Source of the DNA: a virus | Virus record (IMG/VR): IMGVR_UViG_3300045010_000158 | Coordinates: 1 to 43,700 of that record | DNA: 43,700 bases | Reading direction: 5' to 3' (one strand) | Shown: piece by piece, positions 16,452 to 24,268 of the stretch | Layout: every line of letters starts with the position of its first letter | Numbering within the stretch: the stretch's first letter is position 1 | The notes under the pieces: generated by a model | What the model saw: only the letters and a program-made list of their open reading frames with translations | Databases searched by the model: none | What the model was told of the DNA's origin: nothing | Translations under genes and position numbers: made by a program

Positions 16452-18988
16452 CCGAATAAACCCTCCAATGTTGCTCTGTGTTCATGACTCCATCCTACGG
16501 TTTCCAAAATAGTCTTCAGCGGCTCCAAGAATGCTTTATCAAAATGAGTATCATAGTCGATAAATCTCTCAAGGTCAAGTTCTTTTGGAAGATAATCAGG
16601 AAACGCAATCACATTTTCACCGATTGGATTTGGCACTCGTAGATGAATGTATTTGATCTTGTCGTGGTTGGAAATCTGTCTGTATTTGCGGGTAAGTTTA
16701 CGATTCTTTAGCACATGATTCCACACCAATGATGCTCGTACCTGCAACGGGGTACACTTTTTGTATACTGATGCCGAATCAGCGTATTTGTCCATGCCTC
16801 TTACACTGCGAGGAAAGGCAATTGATTGTGAAGGCATCGCATTGAACTCTGTACGAAACGATTCAATATGCTGAATCACAGTTTCCTGATCCGTAGTCAG
16901 GATCAAATTGATGGCTTTGGTCAAGGCGTCGCGCACTACCTGTGGAGTGGAAGAGCGAGTGGTTTCAATACCCATGATCTTTAGCACAGGATTAGTGTAT
17001 CGCACACCCTCCGAATCATGGACATTCAAGATGTATCGTTTCTTGGCAGTCCAAATGCCTGCATCAGCGATCACCTCGCGCTTCATCACCATTTTGTTAG
17101 CGTAAGCATTCATATACTTTGCTAATTCATCGTACTGCGCTTCGATGTAAGGCTCGATCTTGTCTTCCACACACTTGTGTAGAAAGTTCACGATCTTGTT
17201 GGTGTCTGCTCCATTCGGAAACACTCGTTTCACAAGAGCGCCCATGCGAAGATACACCGAATCTGTGTCTGAAGCAATCACATAGTCTACCCCCGTGGTC
17301 TTCAGCAATTCATTCATGTACTTGTTCAGCGCGTTCTCAATCCATCTGATGCTCAGTTGCCCTGAAAGCGTGATTGCTTCTGCTTGTCTGATATCAAAAA
17401 ATCTGAAGTATTCGTTACCCAAAGCACCGTAAGCGGAGTTCAGCGCGATCTTCAAAGCCATCTGCTTGGTAGAATGATAGGCAATTTGATTGTCGCACTC
17501 GCGTGTCTGTTCGGGATCAGTCATTGTTTCTCTGTGCTTTTTGGCGAGAATCATGGCAGTCTTTGCTGCCTTGCGATCCTCATACATTCGCTCCATGAGC
17601 GCAGGCAAGAATCCTTGTCGATCCTTGCGAAAGCATTGACCATTTGCAGCCATTGCAAATCCAAGCCCAGGCAGATGAGATATGTCCACTTCGCGGCGCA
17701 GCAAATCATTCACCGTATTTCCCTTACCCATACCAATGCGATCCACGATGGTATCAGGTGAGATATTGTATTGCATGATGAGATGCGGATACAGAGAGTT
17801 CAAGTCGAGCGATACCACCCAATCATGGCGACCAAGCAGCGGTTCCTTCACATAGGCTCCGGCATACTGGAAGTCTTTGCGCGAGTCCTTTTTCATGGGA
17901 ATCACCGTATTGTGATCCATGAGATACGAGTGAATCAGACAGTCCCATGTACGAACCTGCGAGAACACATCTTCGTAGTTACACTTGGCAAGATACGCAA
18001 TCGACATTTGCAGTTCGATGAGTTTTAGTTTGTCATCTAGGCGCCGAACAAGTGCAACATCCTTGATGTTATACTCCACAAATCGCTTGAAGTTCTGCTT
18101 GTAAAAGTCAGCCATATTGCCGTACTCTTCGTAAAATAACTTGCGCTCGCCAAGTTCTACAAATGCAATATGATCGAGTTTATAACTTTCTTGATTGGTA
18201 AAGGTGTACTGCTTGTACAACTCAAAGTAGTCTAACGAAGAGACACCTACCAGTTCATAGCAGATAGTCTCGCGCTGCTTGATAACCACACGCTTCTCTT
18301 TGATCTTGCGCCAAGGTGACAACCGAACCACCGCTCGATCACCCAACACACGCACAATACGATTGTGTAAGTAAGGCAAATCAAAGAAACGGGTGTTCCA
18401 TCCAGTGATTATATCAGGTGTATTCTGCTCCCAATGCTCCAAGAATGCCTCAAGCAAGTCTTCTTCACGATTGAATGTATGCAATTCCACGGGAGCATCT
18501 GCATTCAAATCTCCCACAATATCACCCAACGCCCAACAATGGTAGCGATCTTTGCGCCAAAGCGTAATCACATTGATCTGTTCGTTGGGATCTTCAGGAA
18601 TCGGAAACCCCGAATCGCAAGTTGTTTCAATGTCGATTATCGCCACATCAATATGTTCAACAGACCATGCAATATCACGCTTCCAATGCTGACGAGTGTA
18701 ATCGTAGGCAAACTGATACTGATACTGTGTGTTGCCGTAAATCTCAAATCCCTGCACACCTTGGTATTGATCCAAGAACTCTTTGCAGTCGCGCATGGTT
18801 CCAGGCATCACGGGTTCCACGCGCTTGCCATCCACGGTGCGATGCTTGGTGTTTGGCTTGTTAGAAGGAACCCACAGCGTTGGTTGGTATTCCGATGTCT
18901 CATTAAAGCGCAATCCTGTTGCGGAGTCTACACCGCGCAACAAGATGCGATTACCAAGAAGCGAAATGTTAGTGTAGTACTTGCTCAT
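16448..18988 (-). CDS. 43: DNA polymerase gp43 (family B)
   Basis: The replicative polymerase with 3'-5' proofreading, clamped by gp45. The 846 residues (T4: 898) show Exo I IIDIETT (D119, E121), Exo III YNIKDVALVRRLDD, Pol A SLDLNSLYPHLIM, Pol B KIALNSAYGALGNEYF and Pol C ASDTDSVYL, so both active sites are intact. The C-terminus (ILETVGWSHEHRATLEGLFG) resembles the family's clamp-interacting tail. The start at 18988 (MSKYYTNISLLG) aligns with the T4 start. It also fits the promoter, whose -10 ends seven bases upstream, giving an almost leaderless message. An in-frame ATG at 19000 overlaps the promoter. Confidence 0.97.
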   Translation of the reverse strand: MSKYYTNISLLGNRILLRGVDSATGLRFNETSEYQPTLWVPSNKPNTKHRTVDGKRVEPVMPGTMRDCKEFLDQYQGVQGFEIYGNTQYQYQFAYDYTRQHWKRDIAWSVEHIDVAIIDIETTCDSGFPIPEDPNEQINVITLWRKDRYHCWALGDIVGDLNADAPVELHTFNREEDLLEAFLEHWEQNTPDIITGWNTRFFDLPYLHNRIVRVLGDRAVVRLSPWRKIKEKRVVIKQRETICYELVGVSSLDYFELYKQYTFTNQESYKLDHIAFVELGERKLFYEEYGNMADFYKQNFKRFVEYNIKDVALVRRLDDKLKLIELQMSIAYLAKCNYEDVFSQVRTWDCLIHSYLMDHNTVIPMKKDSRKDFQYAGAYVKEPLLGRHDWVVSLDLNSLYPHLIMQYNISPDTIVDRIGMGKGNTVNDLLRREVDISHLPGLGFAMAANGQCFRKDRQGFLPALMERMYEDRKAAKTAMILAKKHRETMTDPEQTRECDNQIAYHSTKQMALKIALNSAYGALGNEYFRFFDIRQAEAITLSGQLSIRWIENALNKYMNELLKTTGVDYVIASDTDSVYLRMGALVKRVFPNGADTNKIVNFLHKCVEDKIEPYIEAQYDELAKYMNAYANKMVMKREVIADAGIWTAKKRYILNVHDSEGVRYTNPVLKIMGIETTRSSTPQVVRDALTKAINLILTTDQETVIQHIESFRTEFNAMPSQSIAFPRSVRGMDKYADSASVYKKCTPLQVRASLVWNHVLKNRKLTRKYRQISNHDKIKYIHLRVPNPIGENVIAFPDYLPKELDLERFIDYDTHFDKAFLEPLKTILETVGWSHEHRATLEGLFG

Positions 18989-18995
18989 ACCAATA

Positions 18996-19023
18996 AGCAT
19001 AGCACATATTCAGCACTATGCAA
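18996..19023 (-). promoter_or_regulatory. Candidate sigma70-like promoter for gene 43
   Basis: TTGCAT (19023-19018), a 16-base spacer and TATGCT (19001-18996) on the minus strand, with the gene 43 ATG eight bases after the -10. The hexamers are imperfect, but the spacing matches the other promoters. It lies directly after the stop codon of the lysozyme-like remnant. Confidence 0.45.
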
Positions 19024-19024
19024 G

Positions 19025-19102
19025 TTACTTCATCTCTTTCTTCACCTTGTTCCAATACTTATTCGTTGCCGCCTTTTTGTGCCCGCGAGGCCCGCCGTTA
19101 TG
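19025..19102 (-). pseudogene. C-terminal remnant of a lysozyme-like protein
   Basis: An open frame of 25 codons plus stop with no start of its own, reading HNGGPRGHKKAATN then KYWNKVKKEMK. This closely resembles the end of lysozyme/transglycosylase-like phage and bacterial proteins, where a conserved RY...AT...AR.HNGGP.G....T..YW.KV tail occurs (family recalled, not searched). It begins immediately after the methyltransferase stop and is in frame with it. The missing preceding part is found at 19887-19979, beyond the cassette. The gene is therefore disrupted rather than simply truncated. Confidence 0.62.
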
Positions 19103-19750
19103 TCAAGCAGAAACCGTAAAATTAGAGTCTCTCACCCATATAGAGACTCTTCCTTTTATCACATTTACAAACCCATCATCTATCAGCATCGGATATACCA
19201 GTTGTCCTTTTGATTTTTCGACAAAATCATCATCATCTATGGCAATAATACAATCTGATGCCAAATGTGGTTTGGCGAGTTCATATGCATCTAAATGCCG
19301 TTCTTGGTATTGATGACTGCCCACATCCCATCCATCCAAATACAAAACATCAATGGCAGATCCTTGATAGGTTTTCAGAAACAGCAATCCATCCATGATC
19401 TGTTGAGTTACATTGGGATAAGACTTTCCAGTGTGTCCCTTTGTCCACTCCCACATTTGCAAACAATTAGGATCAATATCCACGCTGATTACATTTGCTC
19501 CAGTTTCTGCCCAATACCAAAGCGCCTGACCATCTTCTTTTACTGGGTGTCTTTCTTCCTGATCGGGATGATATGCAAATCTGATTGATCCAATTTCAAC
19601 GACTGTTGCTAGATCGTGTTTCTTTATCAGATTGCAGATACTTTGCAAGTATCGGTGGGGATATGTTCTTTCCTGCGATGATTTAAAATCATATACAACA
19701 GTGTAGCGATGCGATAGAAACTCATGTTGTGCTGATTTAAGTAAACTCAT
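19103..19750 (-). CDS. Class I SAM-dependent methyltransferase
   Basis: A 215-residue protein with a Rossmann methyltransferase core of the Methyltransf_24 type: VVEIGSIRFAY (motif I, degenerate Gly-rich loop), VISVDIDPNC (acidic residue after strand 2), DVLYLDGWDVGS and CIIAIDDDDF. These small-molecule or sugar methyltransferases are common in glycan clusters, so O-methylation of a glycan is more plausible than DNA methylation, although this is inference. AAGGA lies upstream of ATG 19750. The gene sits inside the broken lysozyme-like gene, sharing its stop region with the remnant, and is a recent-looking cassette. Confidence 0.75.
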   Translation of the reverse strand: MSLLKSAQHEFLSHRYTVVYDFKSSQERTYPHRYLQSICNLIKKHDLATVVEIGSIRFAYHPDQEERHPVKEDGQALWYWAETGANVISVDIDPNCLQMWEWTKGHTGKSYPNVTQQIMDGLLFLKTYQGSAIDVLYLDGWDVGSHQYQERHLDAYELAKPHLASDCIIAIDDDDFVEKSKGQLVYPMLIDDGFVNVIKGRVSIWVRDSNFTVSA

Positions 19751-19890
19751 TGGATAATTCCTTTCATATCATGATGCAATCGTGGAACTTTTTCTAATAT
19801 GTAGCCAGTCTCTGCTGCATTCTCTATGGCAAGAGAGAACTTATAATTTCGCAACCCCTCTATCTTGCGAGGTAAGGGAACGGATCTCCA
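19747..19890 (-). pseudogene. Remnant of a GT10 fucosyltransferase
   Basis: An open frame without a start codon that contains NYKFSLAIENAAETGYILEK, which parallels the donor-binding motif of the complete GT10 gene next door (RYKFSLAIENSNEKYYVSEK). It diverges after EK and runs into the methyltransferase start (stop TGA overlapping ATG). Only about 35 codons are GT10-like. It is a fragment of a second GT10 gene, left by recombination or a partial duplication. Confidence 0.6.
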
Positions 19891-19979
19891 TTATGAATAC
19901 GGGCAAGCGTTTCGTATGAGGTATTGGCGGGAGCATAGCGATCTATATAGGCAATGACGATACGACGAGCGTATGAGAG
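19887..19979 (-). pseudogene. Internal fragment of the split lysozyme-like gene
   Basis: Directly after the GT10 stop codon and in frame with it, 31 codons read LSYARRIVIAYIDRYAPANT then SYETLARIHNG. The sequence then changes to unrelated codons and stops at 19860. RY-AP-A-T...ARIHNG is the segment expected just before the HNGGPRG tail found at 19025-19102. Both junctions share CATAA-GG at the HNG codons, so the original gene can be rejoined there. The N-terminal catalytic part is not visible in the window. Confidence 0.6.
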
Positions 19980-20993
19980 TCATATTGCATTGTCCTTTCC
20001 GCTCAAGTAATTGGTTATGTATCCCATAGTTTTCAGAGTATCCAGTACTTGCTTTAGTGGATTCATTTCAGAGAAATACTTTCTACGGACATCTAAAAGT
20101 TGTGGCAATTTCTGCGCGTAGATTTCACTTGCGTTTTGCTTTATATACAGAAGTTGCTTTCTTACTGCATCATGGTTATCAATATCATGAATTGCTATGT
20201 AACCGTACTCTTCTCCATATAAGTCAGCAATGTTACTGCATCCAAAGTATATTGGTACAGTTTCCTGTAAAATGCAATCGTGAAACTTCTCACTCACATA
20301 GTATTTTTCGTTTGAATTCTCTATTGCTAGAGAGAACTTGTAACGCTGTAAATTATCCCACTTAGATTGATACGAATTCTCTGTCCTTTCTGTTTTCCAT
20401 CCTCCATAAAAGTCAACACTATCTTGAAGATTTGGCAATAATGCGGTTATTAGATTGCATCTTCGTGCATACAGACAACTCGAAGGATATTTTCCATCGG
20501 CGGCCATATGTCCAGGCATCTCAGGATTTCTAGTAGAGACAAACGAACAAATATCATTTGTCTTGTACTTTTGAAAGTCTGTAGATCGTATGGTTTCATA
20601 TCTCCACGGTCCATCTCCAGTGCAAGCAGTTAGACCACCATAGTACATCTTACAAAACTGAGGAATGGCCTTTACTAGAGGCAAGTTTTCAATATTGTAA
20701 AGGCTAGGATCTAATGTCCAATACACAAGCGGCCATGTAATGTCTTTGCCTATATGTCTAGTATGAACCCCATCCCATGTTGGTTCGTTGACAAACAACA
20801 AAGAAGGTCGTTTATCATTAGGGGGTCTGCCTCTCATCCATCCATATTCTACTATAACATCCCAATCCGTGTTTTCTTCACCTGAATCTACCCATTCGAT
20901 TTCACTTAGATCCAACTCTTCAGTAAAAAATTGCTGAACGCTTCTGGATGGCCAGTACCCCCCCCACATATCTTTAATTCTACACTTATTCAC
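19980..20993 (-). CDS. GT10 (alpha-1,3-fucosyltransferase-like) glycosyltransferase
   Basis: The 337-residue enzyme carries the GT10 C-terminal motif at about residues 218-251: YKFSLAIENS, YYVSEKFHDC and VPIYFGCSNI, the GDP-fucose binding region of alpha-1,3/4-fucosyltransferases. CSFVSTRNP and VDFYGGW upstream also fit the family. There is no signal peptide or membrane segment, so it is cytoplasmic. The start is GTG at 20993, overlapping the upstream stop (GTGA). An ATG follows at codon 9 and runs straight into eight G residues, a possible slippage tract. The acceptor is unknown. Fucosylation of a phage or host glycan is the likely role. Confidence 0.85.
   Translation of the reverse strand: MNKCRIKDMWGGYWPSRSVQQFFTEELDLSEIEWVDSGEENTDWDVIVEYGWMRGRPPNDKRPSLLFVNEPTWDGVHTRHIGKDITWPLVYWTLDPSLYNIENLPLVKAIPQFCKMYYGGLTACTGDGPWRYETIRSTDFQKYKTNDICSFVSTRNPEMPGHMAADGKYPSSCLYARRCNLITALLPNLQDSVDFYGGWKTERTENSYQSKWDNLQRYKFSLAIENSNEKYYVSEKFHDCILQETVPIYFGCSNIADLYGEEYGYIAIHDIDNHDAVRKQLLYIKQNASEIYAQKLPQLLDVRRKYFSEMNPLKQVLDTLKTMGYITNYLSGKDNAI
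20958..20965 (-). repeat. Poly-G tract (8 G) near the GT10 start
   Basis: Eight consecutive G on the coding strand, at codons 10-12 of the GT10 gene, just after the internal ATG. Such a run is exceptional in this AT-rich sequence. Gain or loss of one G would shift the frame and silence the enzyme, the classic arrangement for phase-variable glycosyltransferases. Confidence 0.6.
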
Positions 20994-21748
20994 TGCGGAT
21001 CCATTCGATTTAAATCTATTAGTGTTGATTGATGTAAAGGTTTGTTTTCTTCAGTCATTCCCATACCAATGAAGGTATTTCTATCAAGCCTAGGAATATA
21101 AACATTCGTATTGGAAGACGGAAGACATCTATCGTACAGATACCAACTATTAGAAGTTTCTGCAAAGAAGTTTGATAAGAATGATTCATCTTGACCATAT
21201 TGTTCTGATATAGATCCAAACTCATGTAGATACTTATACATTCTATTCAAAAACAAACTCTTGTCTCCGCGTAATCCCAAAATACTACCATTTGGTATTT
21301 TTTGCGATGGGTGATCTCTAACTGAAAAGTACTGCTTGTCGGATTGCAACCAAAGTTTCATATACTGAACTTCTCTTTCGTTTAGTCTGCAATCTGCATC
21401 AAATGACCTTATTGGTTTATCTCCACATATAGAAGAGACAGCAAATCTCCAAAACATTCCAGACTTTACTATACATAGAGGAAAATTATCTTGATAACTC
21501 TCTACATTAACTATCGCTGCATTTTTATATAGTTTACAGGCATCACTAACATCATTTAGGTTATATGGATAGCAAAATGTTTTGGATACGCAAATCAAAA
21601 CATTCCAATCGGGAATAAGTTCTCTAATCAACTCAATTTGCCGTATAGCACCAATACCGTATATTGGCGTATATCCCCAAAGAGATATAGTCGCTAATCC
21701 CTCACAGTTGTCGATCACTTCACGAATGCAGTCTTTATCTTGCATCAT
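20990..21748 (-). CDS. Glycosyltransferase-like protein
   Basis: A 252-residue protein that looks like the uncharacterised glycosyltransferases that open with SLWG..P.Y..GAIR. Here it reads ISLWGYTPIYGIGAIRQIEL, then IPDWNVLICVS, RSFDADCRLNEREVQYMKLWLQ (with DAD as a probable metal-binding DxD) and FSVRDHPSQKIPNGSILGLRG. The RxxDxD plus RDHP pattern is characteristic of that group. I chose the tandem ATGs at 21748/21745 within the end of the upstream gene. A GTG at 21799 would add 17 residues without conserved sequence. Its stop overlaps the GT10 start. Confidence 0.72.
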   Translation of the reverse strand: MMQDKDCIREVIDNCEGLATISLWGYTPIYGIGAIRQIELIRELIPDWNVLICVSKTFCYPYNLNDVSDACKLYKNAAIVNVESYQDNFPLCIVKSGMFWRFAVSSICGDKPIRSFDADCRLNEREVQYMKLWLQSDKQYFSVRDHPSQKIPNGSILGLRGDKSLFLNRMYKYLHEFGSISEQYGQDESFLSNFFAETSNSWYLYDRCLPSSNTNVYIPRLDRNTFIGMGMTEENKPLHQSTLIDLNRMDPQ

Positions 21749-22499
21749 ACCATCCAGCCTGTATCCACTCTTGCGTGACCTCATCTGCATAGGGTACACC
21801 TAGCATACATTCGGATGAATGTTTTCTGATTCTGCATCCACTCGGCTCCCACTGATGACATAGTTTTCCAACTATAGGAAAACTTTCAACTCTAGGAGAA
21901 AAATCAGTCTCTCCCGGCCACGCACATACATATTTTTTGATACCATTTTTTCCTAGCATACAACCAATAGTAGTATCATCACACCAATTCAATCTAGCAC
22001 AAGAATAGTATACTGAATCAAAGAATTTTCTGAGATAGGATACCGATTTATACCCTTCAACAACGCGAACCTGATAATCTTTTTCAACCGAAGTACAGAA
22101 TCTAACACCATCAAATGATCCAAGCCCTGCAAATCCAATAGCAGAATTTGGATATTTAGTTGCTCTCAATTCCATATGCAACTTAATGAGATCGTGATGA
22201 TACACAAGATCATCGTCAACCGTAATAATGATTGCATCGGGATCGCTTTCTCTCTTAAGAGTAGGAACTAATTTAGTATGCGATCCCCAATCTCTATCGG
22301 CTTGATGAATTTGCAACTTTGGATACTTTGATGTCCATGATGGAATTTCGTAGTCTACACCTTCTAGATCAGAATGCTTTGGTATGTTTAGATGAAATTC
22401 AAAATCTTGATAACTCTGATTAATAATACATTCTACCATAGGTTCAATAAACCTAAATCTGCTCGGTAAAGTTGTAAATGAAACAATAACTCTATTCAT
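21735..22499 (-). CDS. Glycosyltransferase (GT-A-type, DDD motif)
   Basis: The 254-residue protein opens with VIVSFTTLPSRFRFIEPMVECIINQSYQDFEFHLNIP, which is the typical start of a group of bacterial and viral GT2-like transferases. DWGSHTKLVPTLKRE and a DDD at residues 95-97 (IITVDDDLVY) follow. The acceptor-side half includes WCDDTTIGCMLGKNGI and WPGETDFS. It is cytoplasmic with no membrane segment. The start overlaps the stop of the upstream two-domain gene (22496), so it is part of a tightly coupled run of four glycosyltransferase genes. Sugar and acceptor cannot be read from the sequence. Confidence 0.8.
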   Translation of the reverse strand: MNRVIVSFTTLPSRFRFIEPMVECIINQSYQDFEFHLNIPKHSDLEGVDYEIPSWTSKYPKLQIHQADRDWGSHTKLVPTLKRESDPDAIIITVDDDLVYHHDLIKLHMELRATKYPNSAIGFAGLGSFDGVRFCTSVEKDYQVRVVEGYKSVSYLRKFFDSVYYSCARLNWCDDTTIGCMLGKNGIKKYVCAWPGETDFSPRVESFPIVGKLCHQWEPSGCRIRKHSSECMLGVPYADEVTQEWIQAGWYDAR

Positions 22500-24127
22500 A
22501 AATTTTCCTTTCTTTGCTGACCATCATAATGAAATGCTCGATTATGATTAATGGGACTTGCCAATAGACATCCTGCTTTAATCTTACCATCGACGATCAT
22601 TTGATGCACATGACTCATCCATGTTTGCTCATAGGGATGCGCCCACTTGGTTTCCAAAAAAACTTTTCGGTTTCCCTGCTTGCTGAACATCACCGGCCAA
22701 TTGCAGTAATGAAACTCTCCTACTGCATATGAGAGTCCTTCCACGGAGCCTGTATAGTATATCTTTGTTCGATTGCATACTCCCTTAATCTGAGGTCCCG
22801 GGAAGTACTGCTCTTTCTTGTCAGACGGGAGATTATGCCATGACCAGTTCAGATGATTATCTCCAAAGAATTCGCTGAATGATAACTTCAGATAATCAAG
22901 AGACTCTTTTTCCATGATGCTCATGCAGTTATGAAATAATTTTGGATCATAACGAAGCAATCCGTTTTTACATGGCTCATCTTCTTTGCCGCATAGCATC
23001 ATGTCATCTTCAAAGAACACCATGTATTCGTGTTCCGAATCCTCAAACATCTCAGCACATAGTTGCCTGGCGCCACATATTCCTAGATTCTCTGGCTTTC
23101 GGATCTGTTGAATGGAATGTTTTTTACATAGCGCAGAGAACTCATCATCGGTCGATAAATCTGTAGAGTTGTTGATCACATACTTGGAAGAATACTTGAA
23201 CACAGAATCGTGATTGCGAGTGGAGTCTATCCAAAGTTTATACTGTGCGGGAAGATTAAAGCACACCGAGTATATGCCAAGTTTGCTAGTGTTTGTGCTT
23301 TCTCTTGGCTTGCTCAGTATCTTCTCTATCCACGGAGCAATCAATCCATTTGCTCCTATCATCTGATAGTTACACAGATCAGGGTGATTATATGTGAGCA
23401 AGGTGAAAATGCTCTCTTCAGTACCCATTAATCCCCCGCCCAAACTATCTGCAAGATATGCGTAGTAATGGGCGTTGAGTTTGTTTAAGGTTTCTTTGGT
23501 TCCTCCAAATAAACCACCCCTGGCAACTCGGGTTACTGTAACTCCCCGTGCAAACTCATTCATCTTAGACGAAACAAATCCGTGAATTTCGCCTTCAGAA
23601 TCATATGGAAAACACAAGAATAGCGCAGAATCTTCCATGTATTTGACTACTTCATTTTCAAACTTCTCACCAAGCAGCCCATCCCATACTGTATTGGTTA
23701 TGCCTCCGTCTAACCACAAAAAATACTTGGTGTTATGCGTGTTTGTTAACGATGCATCATTGAGCCAAAAGAACTTTGACATAACAAGCGGATTGTATAA
23801 CTCTAACCGTGCTTGTGTGCTTTCTTCTAGCCAAGATTTTTGCTTGAACCAAGCAGGATTAGTTCTAATAGTCTGAATCTGATCGTAGAATGGCATTTTT
23901 TTCAGATCGTCAGCACCAACAAATTTAATGGTTGTATTCAATCTATCCCTATGTTGCCAAACAAAGTCTTCCAGATCAGGACTAATAAAAAGCATCATTG
24001 GACATTTCACAGCAGTCAGAAGTTTAGCAAAACATTCTTTGTAGTGATCAAAAGGGCGAGAAAATGAAGTGCCTATCTCTGCCCTTCCAATATTAATAAG
24101 ACCGCTCACTATAGTCAATGATGACAT
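22496..24127 (-). CDS. Two-domain glycosyltransferase (HtrL/WlaTC + GT2-like)
   Basis: A 543-residue fusion. Residues 1 to about 280 resemble the WlaTC/HtrL_YibB family of LPS-type transferases (LTIVSGLINIGR, YNPLVMSKFFWLNDA, KYFLWLDGGIT, FARGVTVTRVARGGLFGGT). From about residue 290 a second glycosyltransferase-like domain begins (LGIYSVCFNLPAQYKLWIDS, ENLGICGARQLCAEMF, YMVFFEDDMMLCG, where EDD is the metal-binding site) and ends in a region rich in aromatics. Two catalytic domains in one chain suggest successive addition of two sugars. AAAGGAATAAATT precedes the ATG. It starts the second half of the glycosylation island. Confidence 0.78.
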   Translation of the reverse strand: MSSLTIVSGLINIGRAEIGTSFSRPFDHYKECFAKLLTAVKCPMMLFISPDLEDFVWQHRDRLNTTIKFVGADDLKKMPFYDQIQTIRTNPAWFKQKSWLEESTQARLELYNPLVMSKFFWLNDASLTNTHNTKYFLWLDGGITNTVWDGLLGEKFENEVVKYMEDSALFLCFPYDSEGEIHGFVSSKMNEFARGVTVTRVARGGLFGGTKETLNKLNAHYYAYLADSLGGGLMGTEESIFTLLTYNHPDLCNYQMIGANGLIAPWIEKILSKPRESTNTSKLGIYSVCFNLPAQYKLWIDSTRNHDSVFKYSSKYVINNSTDLSTDDEFSALCKKHSIQQIRKPENLGICGARQLCAEMFEDSEHEYMVFFEDDMMLCGKEDEPCKNGLLRYDPKLFHNCMSIMEKESLDYLKLSFSEFFGDNHLNWSWHNLPSDKKEQYFPGPQIKGVCNRTKIYYTGSVEGLSYAVGEFHYCNWPVMFSKQGNRKVFLETKWAHPYEQTWMSHVHQMIVDGKIKAGCLLASPINHNRAFHYDGQQRKENL

Positions 24128-24268
24128 AATTTATTCCTTTCATTCATCTACAGTATTTGGGTGTTTTTTACGAAATACATTAGAAAATTCTTTCATCCAA
24201 TGAAGCATATATCTGTCGCTACTGCCTGGATTTTCATCAGTTATTCAATGTATTCTAAACATATTAGT
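24128..24268. other. Intergenic region with a gene remnant
   Basis: On the minus strand, 24244-24140 is an open frame without a start, reading ITDENPGSSDRYMLHWMKEF then SNVFRKKHPNTVDE and a stop. It looks like the C-terminal tail of a lost protein, which I cannot identify. The rest is AT-rich and ends in the ribosome binding site of the two-domain transferase. No promoter of the window's common type is visible. Confidence 0.45.

Noticed and set aside
18434-19213. Plus-strand open frame of 259 codons
   Set aside because: It runs antisense to the proofreading domain of DNA polymerase and into the relic region. Composition (His/Cys/Arg-rich) is typical of an antisense shadow.
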